Shown here piece after piece: positions 10,533-19,084 of a stretch of 64,000 nt of DNA (the first letter of the stretch is position 1; each line of letters starts with the position of its first letter). The translations under genes were made by a program, and so were the position numbers. The stretch comes from Streptomyces sp. AM 4-1-1 (GTDB lineage Bacteria; Actinomycetota; Actinomycetes; Streptomycetales; Streptomycetaceae): assembly GCF_029167625.1 (NCBI RefSeq), contig NZ_CP119145.1, positions 5,518,001-5,582,000 on the forward strand. Reading direction: 5' to 3'. Under the pieces are notes generated by a model. That model was not told the origin of the DNA, did not search any database, and saw nothing but the letters and a program-made list of their open reading frames with translations.

Positions 10533-12110
10533 TCAGCGGCCCCGGGCGATCTCGAAGTGGTCGATGCGCTCGCCCGACTCGGCCAGCGCGCTGACCCTCA
10601 TCCGGGCCTGCCGCCCCGCCCGTACCTCCACGGCCAGGAACGAGTAGCCGGTGTAGCGCACCCGCGACCACTCCACGGTCTCGGTCTCCTTCGCACCGCC
10701 CTTGACCCAGTGGTACGTCTTCACGCTGTCCTGGTCCTGGACGTGCCCCTCGTAGCTGTCGGGTGCCGGGAAGTTGTACAGCGACTTCCCGGCACCGCCC
10801 GCGGTGACGTACACGATGCCGTCCCTGGTGGGATCGGTGCGCTCGCCGATGGGGACCTTCCGGGACACGGCGTTGCGCTTGATCGCGTCCGTGCGCTCGT
10901 ACACGTGGTTGTGGCCGTTGATGACCAGGTCCACCTGGTGCTTCTCGAACAGCGGCACCCATGCCTCGCGCACCCCGCCCTCGGAGGCGTGCGAGTTCGT
11001 CGTCGAGAACGCGCAGTGGTGGAAGAAGACCACGAGGAAGTCGATGTCGTGACGTGCGCGCAGCTCACCGAGCCGCCGGTCCAGCCAGCGGGTCTGGCGG
11101 CCGTCACTGACGCCGAGATTGGCGGGGATCTCGTACGAGACGTCATTGGCGTCGAGCGCGATCACCCCGACATTGCCGTGCGTGAAGGAGTAGACACCGG
11201 GCAGCCGCACCGGGTCCGGGCCGTTGTCGGGCAGCGACCAGCGGGCGTTCTGCCCGCCGTAGCCGTCCGGTGAGTACCACGCCTCCATGTCGTGGTTGCC
11301 GGTCGTCACCATCCACGGCACGGTCTTCGCCACCGTCTCCGTCTGCGCCAGGAACTGGTCCCAGGTGCGCGCGTCGTACGAGTCGGTCTCCCGGCCGGAG
11401 CCGGACGGGTCGGCGTAGCAGATGTCGCCCGCGTGCAGATGGAACGCCGGGTTCTGGCCCAGGATCAGCTGGTCGTTGCCGAGGGCGTGGTAGCTCACGC
11501 CCTGGTCGCCGAAGGCGGTGAAGGTGAAGGACTCGGCGTGCGAGGGCGCGGTGGTGAAGGTGCCGAGCGTGCCCAGGTTGCCGGGATCGGCGGGGTCGAA
11601 ACCGGTGTGCCCGACGCCGTAGTAGTACGTCGTCCCGGGCCGCAGCCGGTCCAGCCCCGCGTGCACGTAGAACTGCTCGGCGGCCGCGATCTTGCCGCCG
11701 TTCAGCACCGGGGTGGTCAGGTGCCGCACCTCGGCGTCGATCCTCCGGCTCAGCGCCCACGGCTTGAGGCCGATCCGGATGTACGGACGCCGTACGGCGA
11801 ACGGCACCTGCCAGGAGACCCGCATCTGCGTCCTCGGGTCGGCGCCGTACGCGAGGTGCCGGCCGAACGGGGCGACCAGCGAACCGTCCACCTGCGTCGT
11901 CGAGCGCCGGACCGGTACGGTCGGCGCGGCCTGGGCGGGGGAGGCGGCGAGGCCCGCCGTGGAGAGGCCGGCGCCCGCGACCGCGGCGGTCGCCACGCTC
12001 GTACGCAGTACTCCGCGCCGGGTCAGCCGGGAGCGGAGGTAGTCGTGCTGCTCCGCCATGCTCATGCGGTCGGCGAGCTTCTCGGGGATTCCGAAACGGG
12101 GGATGTCCAT
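10533..12110 (-). CDS. Tat-exported purple acid phosphatase-like metallophosphoesterase
   Basis: About 525 residues. An N-terminal twin-arginine signal (LTRRGVLR, a hydrophobic Ala/Gly stretch, AASPAQA cleavage region) is followed by a fibronectin-like PAP domain and the catalytic domain. All metallophosphoesterase blocks are present in order: FGDQG, HAGDICYAD, TTGNHD, FFHHC and NGHNHVYER. The protein is secreted, presumably to release phosphate from organic esters; no Pho box was sought. ATG 12110 was chosen, with ATG 12122 possible. Longer in-frame extension crosses leuB and is rejected. Confidence 0.9.
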   Translation of the reverse strand: MDIPRFGIPEKLADRMSMAEQHDYLRSRLTRRGVLRTSVATAAVAGAGLSTAGLAASPAQAAPTVPVRRSTTQVDGSLVAPFGRHLAYGADPRTQMRVSWQVPFAVRRPYIRIGLKPWALSRRIDAEVRHLTTPVLNGGKIAAAEQFYVHAGLDRLRPGTTYYYGVGHTGFDPADPGNLGTLGTFTTAPSHAESFTFTAFGDQGVSYHALGNDQLILGQNPAFHLHAGDICYADPSGSGRETDSYDARTWDQFLAQTETVAKTVPWMVTTGNHDMEAWYSPDGYGGQNARWSLPDNGPDPVRLPGVYSFTHGNVGVIALDANDVSYEIPANLGVSDGRQTRWLDRRLGELRARHDIDFLVVFFHHCAFSTTNSHASEGGVREAWVPLFEKHQVDLVINGHNHVYERTDAIKRNAVSRKVPIGERTDPTRDGIVYVTAGGAGKSLYNFPAPDSYEGHVQDQDSVKTYHWVKGGAKETETVEWSRVRYTGYSFLAVEVRAGRQARMRVSALAESGERIDHFEIARGR

Positions 12111-12176
12111 GGCCGAAAACATCCACCCACTGATCGACCGGATCACTTCGATCAGGTGAACGGCACACGTACAGCT

Positions 12177-12196
12177 CACCATCTGTCCGTATGGTG
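12177..12196. promoter_or_regulatory. Inverted repeat upstream of leuB
   Basis: CACCAT (12177-12182) and ATGGTG (12191-12196) are perfect 6-bp arms 8 nt apart, 44 bp before the leuB ATG in the divergent gap. It is a candidate operator for leuB; the regulator is unknown. Confidence 0.35.
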
Positions 12197-12239
12197 GACA
12201 CCTGATGTCATGGGATGGGACGCGGCGTAGGGTGCCGAC

Positions 12240-13280
12240 ATGTCTCGCAGCATCGATCTCGCAGTGATCCCTGGTGACGGTATCGGCCAGGAGGTCGTGG
12301 CCCAGGGTCTCAAGGTCCTGGCCGCCGTCCTTCCGCAGGACGTGAAGCTGGAGGCCAAGGAGTACGACCTCGGCGCCCAGCGCTGGCACCGCACCGGTGA
12401 AACCCTCCCCGACGCGGAACTCGAAGCCCTCAAGGGCCACGACGCCATCCTGCTCGGCGCGATCGGCGACCCGTCCGTGCCCTCCGGTGTGCTGGAGCGC
12501 GGTCTGCTGCTGAAGCTGCGGTTCGCCTTCGACCACTACGTCAACCTGCGCCCCTCCAAGCTCCTCCCGAACACCGCGTCCCCGCTGGCCGGCCGCCCCG
12601 ACATCGACTTCGTCGTCGTCCGCGAGGGCACCGAGGGCCCGTACACCGGCAACGGCGGCTCGCTGCGCACCGGCACCGAGCACGAGGTCGCCACCGAGGT
12701 CAGCCTCAACACGGCGTTCGGGGTCGAGCGGGTCGTCCGTGACGCGTTCGAGCGCGCGAACGCGCGCCCCCGCAAGAAGCTGACGCTGGTCCACAAGAAC
12801 AACGTCCTCGTGTACGCGGGCCACATGTGGAAGAACATCTTCGACCGGGTCGGCGCCGAGTACCCCGAGGTCACCACCGACTATCTGCACGTCGACGCGG
12901 CGACGATCTTCTTCGTCACCCAGCCGGATCGCTTCGACGTCATCGTCACCGACAACCTCTTCGGTGACATCCTCACCGACCTCGCCGCCGCCGTGACCGG
13001 TGGAATCGGCCTGGCCGCCTCCGGCAACATCAACCCGACGGGCGCCTTCCCCTCGATGTTCGAGCCGGTCCACGGCTCGGCCCCCGACATCGCGGGCCAG
13101 GGCAAGGCCGACCCGACCGCCACGATCCTCTCCGTCGCCCTGCTGCTGCGCCACCTCGGCCACGAGCCCGAGGCCCTGCGCATCGAGGACGCCGTCTCCG
13201 CCGACCTGGCGGAGCGCGGAGACAGCCCCCGCACCACCGACGAGATCGGCGACGCGCTCGCGGTACGCGTAGCGGGCTGA
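12240..13280 (+). CDS. leuB: 3-isopropylmalate dehydrogenase
   Basis: NAD- and Mg-dependent oxidative decarboxylation in leucine synthesis. It has 346 residues. Family marks are the N-terminal [11 protein letters not shown], the substrate loop [10 protein letters not shown], the catalytic Lys in LVHKNNVL, the metal acids in [12 protein letters not shown], and the NAD loop [14 protein letters not shown] 12240 has only a weak ribosome site. It stands alone, separated from leuCD (44-46 kb). A 12-bp terminator follows. Confidence 0.96.
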   Translation: MSRSIDLAVIPGDGIGQEVVAQGLKVLAAVLPQDVKLEAKEYDLGAQRWHRTGETLPDAELEALKGHDAILLGAIGDPSVPSGVLERGLLLKLRFAFDHYVNLRPSKLLPNTASPLAGRPDIDFVVVREGTEGPYTGNGGSLRTGTEHEVATEVSLNTAFGVERVVRDAFERANARPRKKLTLVHKNNVLVYAGHMWKNIFDRVGAEYPEVTTDYLHVDAATIFFVTQPDRFDVIVTDNLFGDILTDLAAAVTGGIGLAASGNINPTGAFPSMFEPVHGSAPDIAGQGKADPTATILSVALLLRHLGHEPEALRIEDAVSADLAERGDSPRTTDEIGDALAVRVAG

Positions 13281-13298
13281 CCCGACGACTCCACCTCG

Positions 13299-13331
13299 AA
13301 GCCGCCGGGTCGCGACAGCACCCGGCGGCTT
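13299..13331 (+). terminator. leuB terminator
   Basis: A 12-bp stem (13299-13310 with 13320-13331) and a 9-nt loop, 18 bp past the leuB stop. Confidence 0.75.
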
Positions 13332-13384
13332 CTCCTGTGCGGCCCCGGGTGTCACCATCGAACCCAGGACCGCGATCACGCCAT

Positions 13385-13413
13385 TTCACGCACGGCCACC
13401 CGCGAGCGATAAT
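13385..13413 (+). promoter_or_regulatory. Putative ilvE promoter
   Basis: TTCACG (13385-13390), a 17-nt spacer and GATAAT (13408-13413), close to the HrdB-type consensus. It predicts a transcript start near 13420 and a leader of about 100 nt before ilvE. Confidence 0.45.
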
Positions 13414-13477
13414 CGAACGCGGGGCCGGGGCTTGCGGGAAAACTCGGACGTCCTCATACCTGTCCGGCAGGAAGGAC

Positions 13478-13522
13478 GTGAGCGCGGTCCCTCACACACA
13501 AAAGGTGAAGGACGCATCATGA
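13478..13522 (+). CDS. Possible 14-residue leader reading frame overlapping ilvE
   Basis: GTG 13478 is preceded by AGGA at a proper distance. The frame encodes [14 protein letters not shown] and ends at TGA 13520-13522, which overlaps the ilvE ATG as ATGA. The overlap would couple ilvE translation to the leader. It is not rich in branched-chain codons beyond valine, so classical attenuation is doubtful. A hairpin (7-bp arms around 13448 and 13473) covers its ribosome site. Confidence 0.4.
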   Translation: MSAVPHTQKVKDAS

Positions 13523-14607
13523 CGACGCCCACGATCGAGCTCAAGCCCTCCTCGAACCCGCTGTCCGACGCGGAGCGCGAGGCGATCCTGGCCAGCCCCG
13601 GCTTCGGCCGCCACTTCACCGATCACATGGTGACCATCAAGTGGACCGAGGGCCGCGGCTGGCACGACGCCCAGCTCACGCCGTACGCGCCGCTGTCCAT
13701 GGACCCGGCGAACATGACCCTGCACTACGCGCAGGAGATCTTCGAGGGGCTCAAGGCGTACCGGCAGCCCGACGGTTCGGTCGCCACCTTCCGTCCCGAG
13801 AGCAACGCCGAGCGCTTCCAGGTCTCCGCCCGCCGGCTCGCCATGCCCGAACTGCCGGTCGAGACGTTCATCGAGGCGTGCGACGCGCTCGTCCAGCAGG
13901 ACAAGGCGTGGGTTCCGGCACACGGCGGCGAGGAATCGCTCTACCTGCGCCCCTTCATGATCGCCAACGAGGTCGGGCTGGGTGTGAAACCGGCCAACGA
14001 GTACCTCTTCATCGTCATCGCCTCCCCGGCGGGTGCCTACTTCCAGGGCGGCGTGAAGCCCGTCTCCGTCTGGCTCTCCGAGAACTACGTCCGGGCCGTC
14101 CCCGGCGGCATGGGCTTCGCCAAGACCGGCGGGAACTACGCGGCCTCCCTCCTCGCCCAGGCCGAGGCCGCCGCGAAGGGCTGCGACCAGGTCGTGTGGC
14201 TCGACGCGCTGGAGCACAAGGTCGTCGAGGAGATGGGCGGCATGAACCTGTACTTCGTGTACGGCGACCGCGTCGTCACCCCGCGGCTGACCGGCTCCCT
14301 CCTCGCCGGCGTCACCCGTGACTCGCTGCTCGCCATCGCCCAGGACCTCGGTCTCCGGTCCGAGGAGGGCCGCGTGACCACCGAGGACTGGAAGCGCGAC
14401 ACCGAGAACGGCACCCTCACCGAGGTCTTCGCCTGCGGCACCGCCGCCGTCATCACCCCGGTCGGCTCGGTCAGGTCGAACGGCGGCGACTGGACCCAGG
14501 GCGACGGCAACCCCGGCCCGGTCACCCTGAAGCTCCGCGAGGCGCTGCTGGACATCCAGCGCGGGACCGCGGCGGACCCGCACGGCTGGATGCACGAACT
14601 GGGCTGA
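13519..14607 (+). CDS. ilvE: Branched-chain amino acid aminotransferase
   Basis: PLP enzyme catalysing the last transamination to Val, Leu and Ile, and the first step in their degradation. It has 362 residues, fold type IV. The PLP lysine is Lys202 in GFAKTGGNY. Further marks are [13 protein letters not shown] near residue 75, [11 protein letters not shown], and the phosphate-binding [14 protein letters not shown] 13519 with GAAGGA just upstream fits family N-termini; upstream in-frame sequence is not conserved in style. Confidence 0.95.
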   Translation: MTTPTIELKPSSNPLSDAEREAILASPGFGRHFTDHMVTIKWTEGRGWHDAQLTPYAPLSMDPANMTLHYAQEIFEGLKAYRQPDGSVATFRPESNAERFQVSARRLAMPELPVETFIEACDALVQQDKAWVPAHGGEESLYLRPFMIANEVGLGVKPANEYLFIVIASPAGAYFQGGVKPVSVWLSENYVRAVPGGMGFAKTGGNYAASLLAQAEAAAKGCDQVVWLDALEHKVVEEMGGMNLYFVYGDRVVTPRLTGSLLAGVTRDSLLAIAQDLGLRSEEGRVTTEDWKRDTENGTLTEVFACGTAAVITPVGSVRSNGGDWTQGDGNPGPVTLKLREALLDIQRGTAADPHGWMHELG

Positions 14608-14629
14608 CCCCCTGCCCGCCGAACGCACC

Positions 14630-14658
14630 AGGCCGCGCCCTCACCCCGGGCGCGGCCT
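14630..14658 (+). terminator. ilvE terminator
   Basis: Perfect 11-bp arms at 14630-14640 and 14648-14658 with a 7-nt loop, 22 bp past the ilvE stop. Confidence 0.75.
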
Positions 14659-14857
14659 GCGTCGCTCCCGGGCCCGCGGAGCGCCCAGGTCACCGGGTCC
14701 TGCGACGTCGTTCCGCGTCTCGGTGCCCTCACCACCTCACGCCACGGCCCGTGCCCGGAAGTCCCCCTTCCGTGGACGGGGGCGCACGTACGTACGCCGG
14801 ACCGTCGCGGCGCGCGCCCTTGTCGCGCTCCCCGGCGCTGCGGCACGGTGACCGACC

Positions 14858-16192
14858 ATGGGACGTCAGCGATGGCAGCGGATCTGGATCGGCTCCGCGG
14901 GGAACATGGTCGAGTGGTTCGACTGGTTCGTGTACGCGACCTTCGCCGTCTACTTCGCCGACTCGTTCTTCCCCGAGGGCAACGGGACCGCGAACCTCAT
15001 GAACACCATGGGCATCTTCGCGGTCGGCTTCTTCATGCGGCCCGTCGGTGGCTGGCTGCTCGGCCGGATCGGCGACCGCAAGGGCCGCAAGGCCGCGCTC
15101 ACCCTGACCGTGACCCTGATGTCGGCCTCCGCCGTCCTGATCGCCGTGGCCCCGACCTACGACGTCGCGGGATACGGCGGCGTCGCGGTCCTGCTGGCCG
15201 CCCGGCTGCTCCAGGGTCTGTCGGTCGGCGGTGAGTACGCCGCCAGCGCCACCTACCTCACCGAGGCGTCCGCCCCCGAGAGGCGCGGCTTCGCCTCCAG
15301 CTTCCAGTACGTCTCCATGACCGCCGGCCAGCTCGTCGGCCTCGGCCTCCAGATCGTCCTCCAGCGCACCATGTCCGAGGCGGCCCTGCACAGCTGGGGC
15401 TGGCGCATCCCGTTCGTCGTCGGCGCGGCCGGCGCGGCCATGGTCTTCCACCTGCGCCGCTCCATGCTGGAGACGGAGGTGTACGCGGACTCCGGCGCCG
15501 CCGGCCAGGACGACCGGGGCACGCTCACCGCGCTGTGGCGGCACCGGCGCGAGGCGTTCCTGGTGGTCGCGCTCACCATGGGCGGCACCGTCGCGTACTA
15601 CACGTACACGACCTACCTCACGAAGTTCCTCTCCACCAGCGCGGGCATGGAGAAGTCCACCGCCTCGCTCGTCAGCTTCTGCGCGCTCTTCGTCTTCATG
15701 TGCGTCCAGCCACTGGCCGGGATGCTCTCCGACCGCGTGGGCCGCCGTCCGCTGCTGATCACCTTCGCCGTCGGCTCGACCTTCCTGACCGTGCCGATCA
15801 TGACGCTGCTGCGGCACGCGGGGACCTTCTGGCCCGCCTTCGGGCTGGCGCTGCTCGCCCTGCTCGTCGTCACCGGATACACCTCGATCAACGCCTGCGT
15901 GAAGGCCGAGCTGTTCCCGACCGGCATCCGCGCCCTCGGCGTCGCCCTCCCGTACGCCGTCGCCAGCGCCCTCTTCGGCGGCACCGCCGAGTACGTCGCG
16001 CTCTGGTTCAAGAAGGCGGGCGCCGAGTCGGGCTTCTACTGGTACGTGGCGGGCTGCGCCGCCGTCTCGCTGGTCGTCTACCTGACCATGCGCGAGACCC
16101 GCGACATCGACCTCGGCCGGGTCGGGGCCGTACCGGAGAAGACCGTACGGCCGGTGACGTCCGACGCGGCGGGGGTCACGCCCGCATCCTGA
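14858..16192 (+). CDS. MFS transporter, metabolite:H+ symporter (MHS) family
   Basis: A 444-residue, 12-helix permease of the KgtP/ProP-like MHS family. Marks are NMVEWFDWFVYA in helix 1, FFMRPVGGWLLGRIGDRKGRK (the loop 2-3 signature), LLQGLSVGGEYAAS and LTEASAPERRGF. Substrates in this family are dicarboxylates, 2-oxoglutarate, proline or betaine; the sequence does not decide which. It is a single gene between ilvE and cimA. Confidence 0.9.
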   Translation: MGRQRWQRIWIGSAGNMVEWFDWFVYATFAVYFADSFFPEGNGTANLMNTMGIFAVGFFMRPVGGWLLGRIGDRKGRKAALTLTVTLMSASAVLIAVAPTYDVAGYGGVAVLLAARLLQGLSVGGEYAASATYLTEASAPERRGFASSFQYVSMTAGQLVGLGLQIVLQRTMSEAALHSWGWRIPFVVGAAGAAMVFHLRRSMLETEVYADSGAAGQDDRGTLTALWRHRREAFLVVALTMGGTVAYYTYTTYLTKFLSTSAGMEKSTASLVSFCALFVFMCVQPLAGMLSDRVGRRPLLITFAVGSTFLTVPIMTLLRHAGTFWPAFGLALLALLVVTGYTSINACVKAELFPTGIRALGVALPYAVASALFGGTAEYVALWFKKAGAESGFYWYVAGCAAVSLVVYLTMRETRDIDLGRVGAVPEKTVRPVTSDAAGVTPAS

Positions 16193-16218
16193 GACGGGGC
16201 ACACGGGGCGGCGGCGGT

Positions 16219-16370
16219 GTGCGAGACTTCCTCCGTGTCCTCGTTCGCCATGATTATCGGCAGCAGGCGCGCCGGTCCGCAGTGACTGTTCCGTACACCC
16301 GAGTACGGCATGGCCACCGTGCCCCAGACCCGCGCGCAGACCTCTCGCACCCGCGAGGGGTTTTTTCGTT
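16219..16370 (+). promoter_or_regulatory. Probable attenuator in the cimA leader
   Basis: In order: 16219-16226, complementary to 16343-16350; a short frame with Ile-Ile codons (16250-16285); a perfect 6-bp hairpin (16291-16296 with 16303-16308); and a terminator stem (16341-16348 with 16353-16360, one G-U) followed by TTTTTT at 16361-16366. T-runs like this are rare in the window. The layout fits ribosome-mediated transcription attenuation responding to isoleucine, the end product of the citramalate branch. Promoter and pairing are inferred. Confidence 0.6.
16250..16285 (+). CDS. Candidate leader peptide MIIGSRRAGPQ
   Basis: An 11-codon frame (or 16 codons from GTG 16235) upstream of cimA. 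It begins ATG ATT ATC; ATT is a very rare codon in this GC-rich genome, and both codons are isoleucine. It ends 56 nt before the terminator stem. No strong Shine-Dalgarno is visible, so its translation is unproven. Confidence 0.45.
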   Translation: MIIGSRRAGPQ

Positions 16371-16468
16371 TTCGGCCCTCACCTCGGCCGGAACGAGGCA
16401 CCCGGGATGATGGGGGCAAGTGGAGCCAGATCGTCCGGAGCCACTCATCCGACAGGAGTCAGACCAGC

Positions 16469-18076
16469 ATGACCACCAAGGCCAAGGCCAGCGACGACAG
16501 TTTCCATGTCTTCGACACCACACTGCGCGACGGGGCCCAGCGTGAAGGCATCAACCTGACGGTCGCGGACAAGCTCACCATTGCCCGGCACCTGGACAAC
16601 TTCGGCGTCGGATTCATCGAGGGCGGCTGGCCGGGGGCCAACCCCCGCGACACCGAGTTCTTCGCCCGCGCCCAGCAGGAGATCGAATTCCGCAACGCCC
16701 AGCTCGTCGCCTTCGGCGCGACCCGCAGGGCCGGCGCCAAGGCCGCCGAGGACCCGCAGGTGAGAGCCCTGCTCGAATCGGGCGCCCCGGTCGTCACCCT
16801 GGTGGCGAAGGCCCATGACCGCCATGTGGAACTGGCCCTGCGCACCACGCTCGAAGAGAACCTGGAGATGGTCCGCGACACCGTCTCCCACCTCTGCGAG
16901 CGTGGCCGCCGGGTCTTCGTCGACTGCGAGCACTTCTTCGACGGCTACCGCGCCAACCCGGAGTACGCCAAGTCCGTGGTCCGCGCCGCGTCCGAGGCGG
17001 GCGCCGACGTCGTCATCCTCTGCGACACCAACGGCGGGATGCTGCCCGCCCAGGTCCAGGCCGTCGTCTCCACCGTCCTCGCCGACACCGGAGCCCGGCT
17101 CGGCATCCACGCCCAGGACGACACCGGCTGCGCCGTCGCCAACACCCTGGCCGCCGTCGACGCGGGCGCCACCCACGTCCAGTGCACCGCCAACGGCTAC
17201 GGCGAGCGGGTCGGCAACGCCAACCTGTTCCCGGTGGTCGCCGCGCTGGAGCTCAAGTACGGCAGGACCGTCCTGCCCGAGGGCGCGCTCGCCGACATGA
17301 CCCGCGTCTCGCACGCCATCGCCGAGGTCGTCAATCTCAGCCCCTCCACCCACCAGCCCTACGTCGGGGTCTCCGCGTTCGCCCACAAGGCCGGGCTCCA
17401 CGCCTCCGCGATCAAGGTCGACCCGGACCTGTACCAGCACATCGACCCCGCGCTGGTCGGCAACTCCATGCGGATGCTCGTCTCGGACATGGCGGGCCGC
17501 GCCTCGATCGAGCTCAAGGGCAAGGAACTCGGCATCGACCTCGGTGACGACCGCGAGCTGGTCGGACGGGTCGTCGAACGGGTCAAGGAGCGCGAACTCA
17601 AGGGCTACACGTACGAGGCCGCCGACGCCTCCTTCGAACTGCTGCTGCGCGCCGAGGTCGACGGGCAGGCGCGGCGCCACTTCCGTACCGAGTCCTGGCG
17701 GGCCATCGTCGAGGACCGGCCCGACGGCACGCACGCCAACGAGGCGACCGTGAAGCTGTGGGCCAAGGGCGAGCGGATCGTCGCGACCGCCGAGGGCAAC
17801 GGTCCGGTCAACGCGCTGGACCGCGCGCTGCGTGTCGCGCTGGAGCGGATCTACCCGCAGCTCGCCAAGCTGGAACTGGTCGACTACAAGGTGCGCATCC
17901 TGGAGGGCCGCACCGGTACCGACTCCACCACCCGGGTCCTGATCACCACGGGTGACGGCGCGGGGGAGTGGGCGACCGTCGGGGTCGCGGAGAACATCAT
18001 CGCGGCGTCCTGGCAGGCGCTGGAGGACGCGTACACCTACGGCCTGCTGCGGGCCGGGGTCGAGCCGACGGAGTAG
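16469..18076 (+). CDS. cimA: (R)-citramalate synthase
   Basis: A 535-residue member of the isopropylmalate/citramalate synthase family. It condenses pyruvate and acetyl-CoA to citramalate, the threonine-independent route to 2-oxobutyrate and isoleucine. The barrel opens with FDTTLRDGAQREGINLT; the metal site includes GIHAQDDTGCAVAN and a further His in the SAFAHKAGLHASA region. The C-terminal regulatory domain ends with RVLITTGDGAGEW. The divergent form of the N-terminal motif (GAQREGIN) is that of CimA rather than LeuA, which is why citramalate is preferred. ATG 16469 follows AGGAG at 16454-16458. Confidence 0.88.
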   Translation: MTTKAKASDDSFHVFDTTLRDGAQREGINLTVADKLTIARHLDNFGVGFIEGGWPGANPRDTEFFARAQQEIEFRNAQLVAFGATRRAGAKAAEDPQVRALLESGAPVVTLVAKAHDRHVELALRTTLEENLEMVRDTVSHLCERGRRVFVDCEHFFDGYRANPEYAKSVVRAASEAGADVVILCDTNGGMLPAQVQAVVSTVLADTGARLGIHAQDDTGCAVANTLAAVDAGATHVQCTANGYGERVGNANLFPVVAALELKYGRTVLPEGALADMTRVSHAIAEVVNLSPSTHQPYVGVSAFAHKAGLHASAIKVDPDLYQHIDPALVGNSMRMLVSDMAGRASIELKGKELGIDLGDDRELVGRVVERVKERELKGYTYEAADASFELLLRAEVDGQARRHFRTESWRAIVEDRPDGTHANEATVKLWAKGERIVATAEGNGPVNALDRALRVALERIYPQLAKLELVDYKVRILEGRTGTDSTTRVLITTGDGAGEWATVGVAENIIAASWQALEDAYTYGLLRAGVEPTE

Positions 18077-18090
18077 CCGGCCACGCGGAA

Positions 18091-18141
18091 CGCCGGGGGC
18101 GGGGACGGAAGACCTCTTCGGTTCCGTCCCGGCCCCCGGCG
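18091..18141. terminator. Bidirectional terminator, cimA/yceI
   Basis: A long hairpin: 10 bp, one G/G mismatch, then 9 bp (18091-18110 with 18122-18141), between convergent gene ends. Confidence 0.75.
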
Positions 18142-18159
18142 CGTCGGCCGTGCACTGGG

Positions 18160-18786
18160 TCAGCCCTGCGGCGCGGCGACCTTGACCGCGGAGATGTCGA
18201 AGGTCAGCCGGACCTTGTCGCTGACCATCACGCCTCCGGCCTCCAGCGCGGCGTTCCAGGTCAGGTCCCAGTCGGAGCGCAGGATCTCGGCGCCGCCCTC
18301 GAAGCCCACGCGCTCGCTGCCGTAGACGTCGGTCGCGGAGCCGTTGAACTCCAGGTCGATGGAGAGCGGGCGGGTGACGTCCTTGATCGTGAGGTCGCCG
18401 GTGACGCGGTAGGTGTCGCCGCCGAGCTGTTCGGCGCGGGTGGAGCGGAACCTCATCAGCGGGAACCGGTCCGCGTCGAAGAAGTCGGCGCTGCGCAGGT
18501 GCCCGTCGCGGTCGCCGATGCCGGTGTCGACGCCGGCGATCCTGACGTCGATGGCCGCGGCCGAGTTCTCCGGGGCGGAGCCGTCCAGGGTCAGGGAACC
18601 CTCGAAGTCACCGAAGGAGCCCCGGACGTTGGTGACCATGGCGTGCCGCACGGAGAAGCCGATGCGGCTGTGCGACGGGTCGATCGTGTACTCCCCGGTG
18701 AGGGCGGCCAGCGCCGGGTCCACGGGAACCGTGGCGGTGGTGGCGGACCGGGTGTCGTCGGCGTGCTTGCGGTTGAACAGAGCCAT
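18160..18786 (-). CDS. YceI-family lipocalin-like protein
   Basis: A 208-residue beta-barrel protein of the YceI family, whose known members bind polyprenyl chains. Marks are YTIDPSHSRIGFSVRHAMVT, the SADFFDADRFPLMRF block and VTGDLTIKDVTRPL. There is no signal peptide, so it is probably cytoplasmic, unlike E. coli YceI. Good GAGGAGG ribosome site. Two similar 14-bp boxes overlie its predicted promoter, suggesting repressor control. Confidence 0.88.
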   Translation of the reverse strand: MALFNRKHADDTRSATTATVPVDPALAALTGEYTIDPSHSRIGFSVRHAMVTNVRGSFGDFEGSLTLDGSAPENSAAAIDVRIAGVDTGIGDRDGHLRSADFFDADRFPLMRFRSTRAEQLGGDTYRVTGDLTIKDVTRPLSIDLEFNGSATDVYGSERVGFEGGAEILRSDWDLTWNAALEAGGVMVSDKVRLTFDISAVKVAAPQG

Positions 18787-18826
18787 GGCTCCTCCTCGGG
18801 GACGGGATCGACAGATGATCGAAGAT

Positions 18827-18877
18827 GTTTAACCTTCAACGAGATTGACTGTAGACCTGTCTTGTTCAAATTTCAAC
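18827..18877 (-). promoter_or_regulatory. yceI promoter with two operator-like boxes
   Basis: Read on the minus strand, TTGAAA (18871-18876), 17 nt, and TACAGT (18848-18853) form a good promoter. Box 1 (18864-18877) overlaps the -35. Box 2 (18827-18840) lies just past the predicted start. The boxes match at 11 of 14 positions and each is an imperfect palindrome of type GTTGAA-TTNAAC. A MarR-like dimer repressor is a plausible binder (inference). Confidence 0.5.
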
Positions 18878-18933
18878 ATCTAAGGTCGGATCGGTTCCGC
18901 GCCTGTCTCCATGTGCCGTATGCCACATAGTGA

Positions 18934-18956
18934 CCTTTGTGGACCCCATACAAAGG
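18934..18956. promoter_or_regulatory. Inverted repeat in the yceI-accB gap
   Basis: Perfect 7-bp arms CCTTTGT (18934-18940) and ACAAAGG (18950-18956) with a 9-nt spacer, about 130 bp upstream of accB. A candidate regulatory site for accB. A TAGGGT box at 19073-19078, 6 bp before the accB ATG, would give a near-leaderless transcript. Confidence 0.35.
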
Positions 18957-19084
18957 CAAACCTCTGTGAGCTGGTACTTGGCCTCCGTCGAAGGCGTCTT
19001 CTGTTCACCTTCACCAGGAAACGGGCCAGGAGACTGTGTGAATTTGACGTCGGGTTTTCTTGGCGGAGTTCGTAGGGTCGACGC

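Noticed and set aside
12111..13379. N-terminal extension of the phosphatase frame through leuB
   Set aside because: The Tat signal and family similarity begin after ATG 12110; the extension is antisense to leuB.
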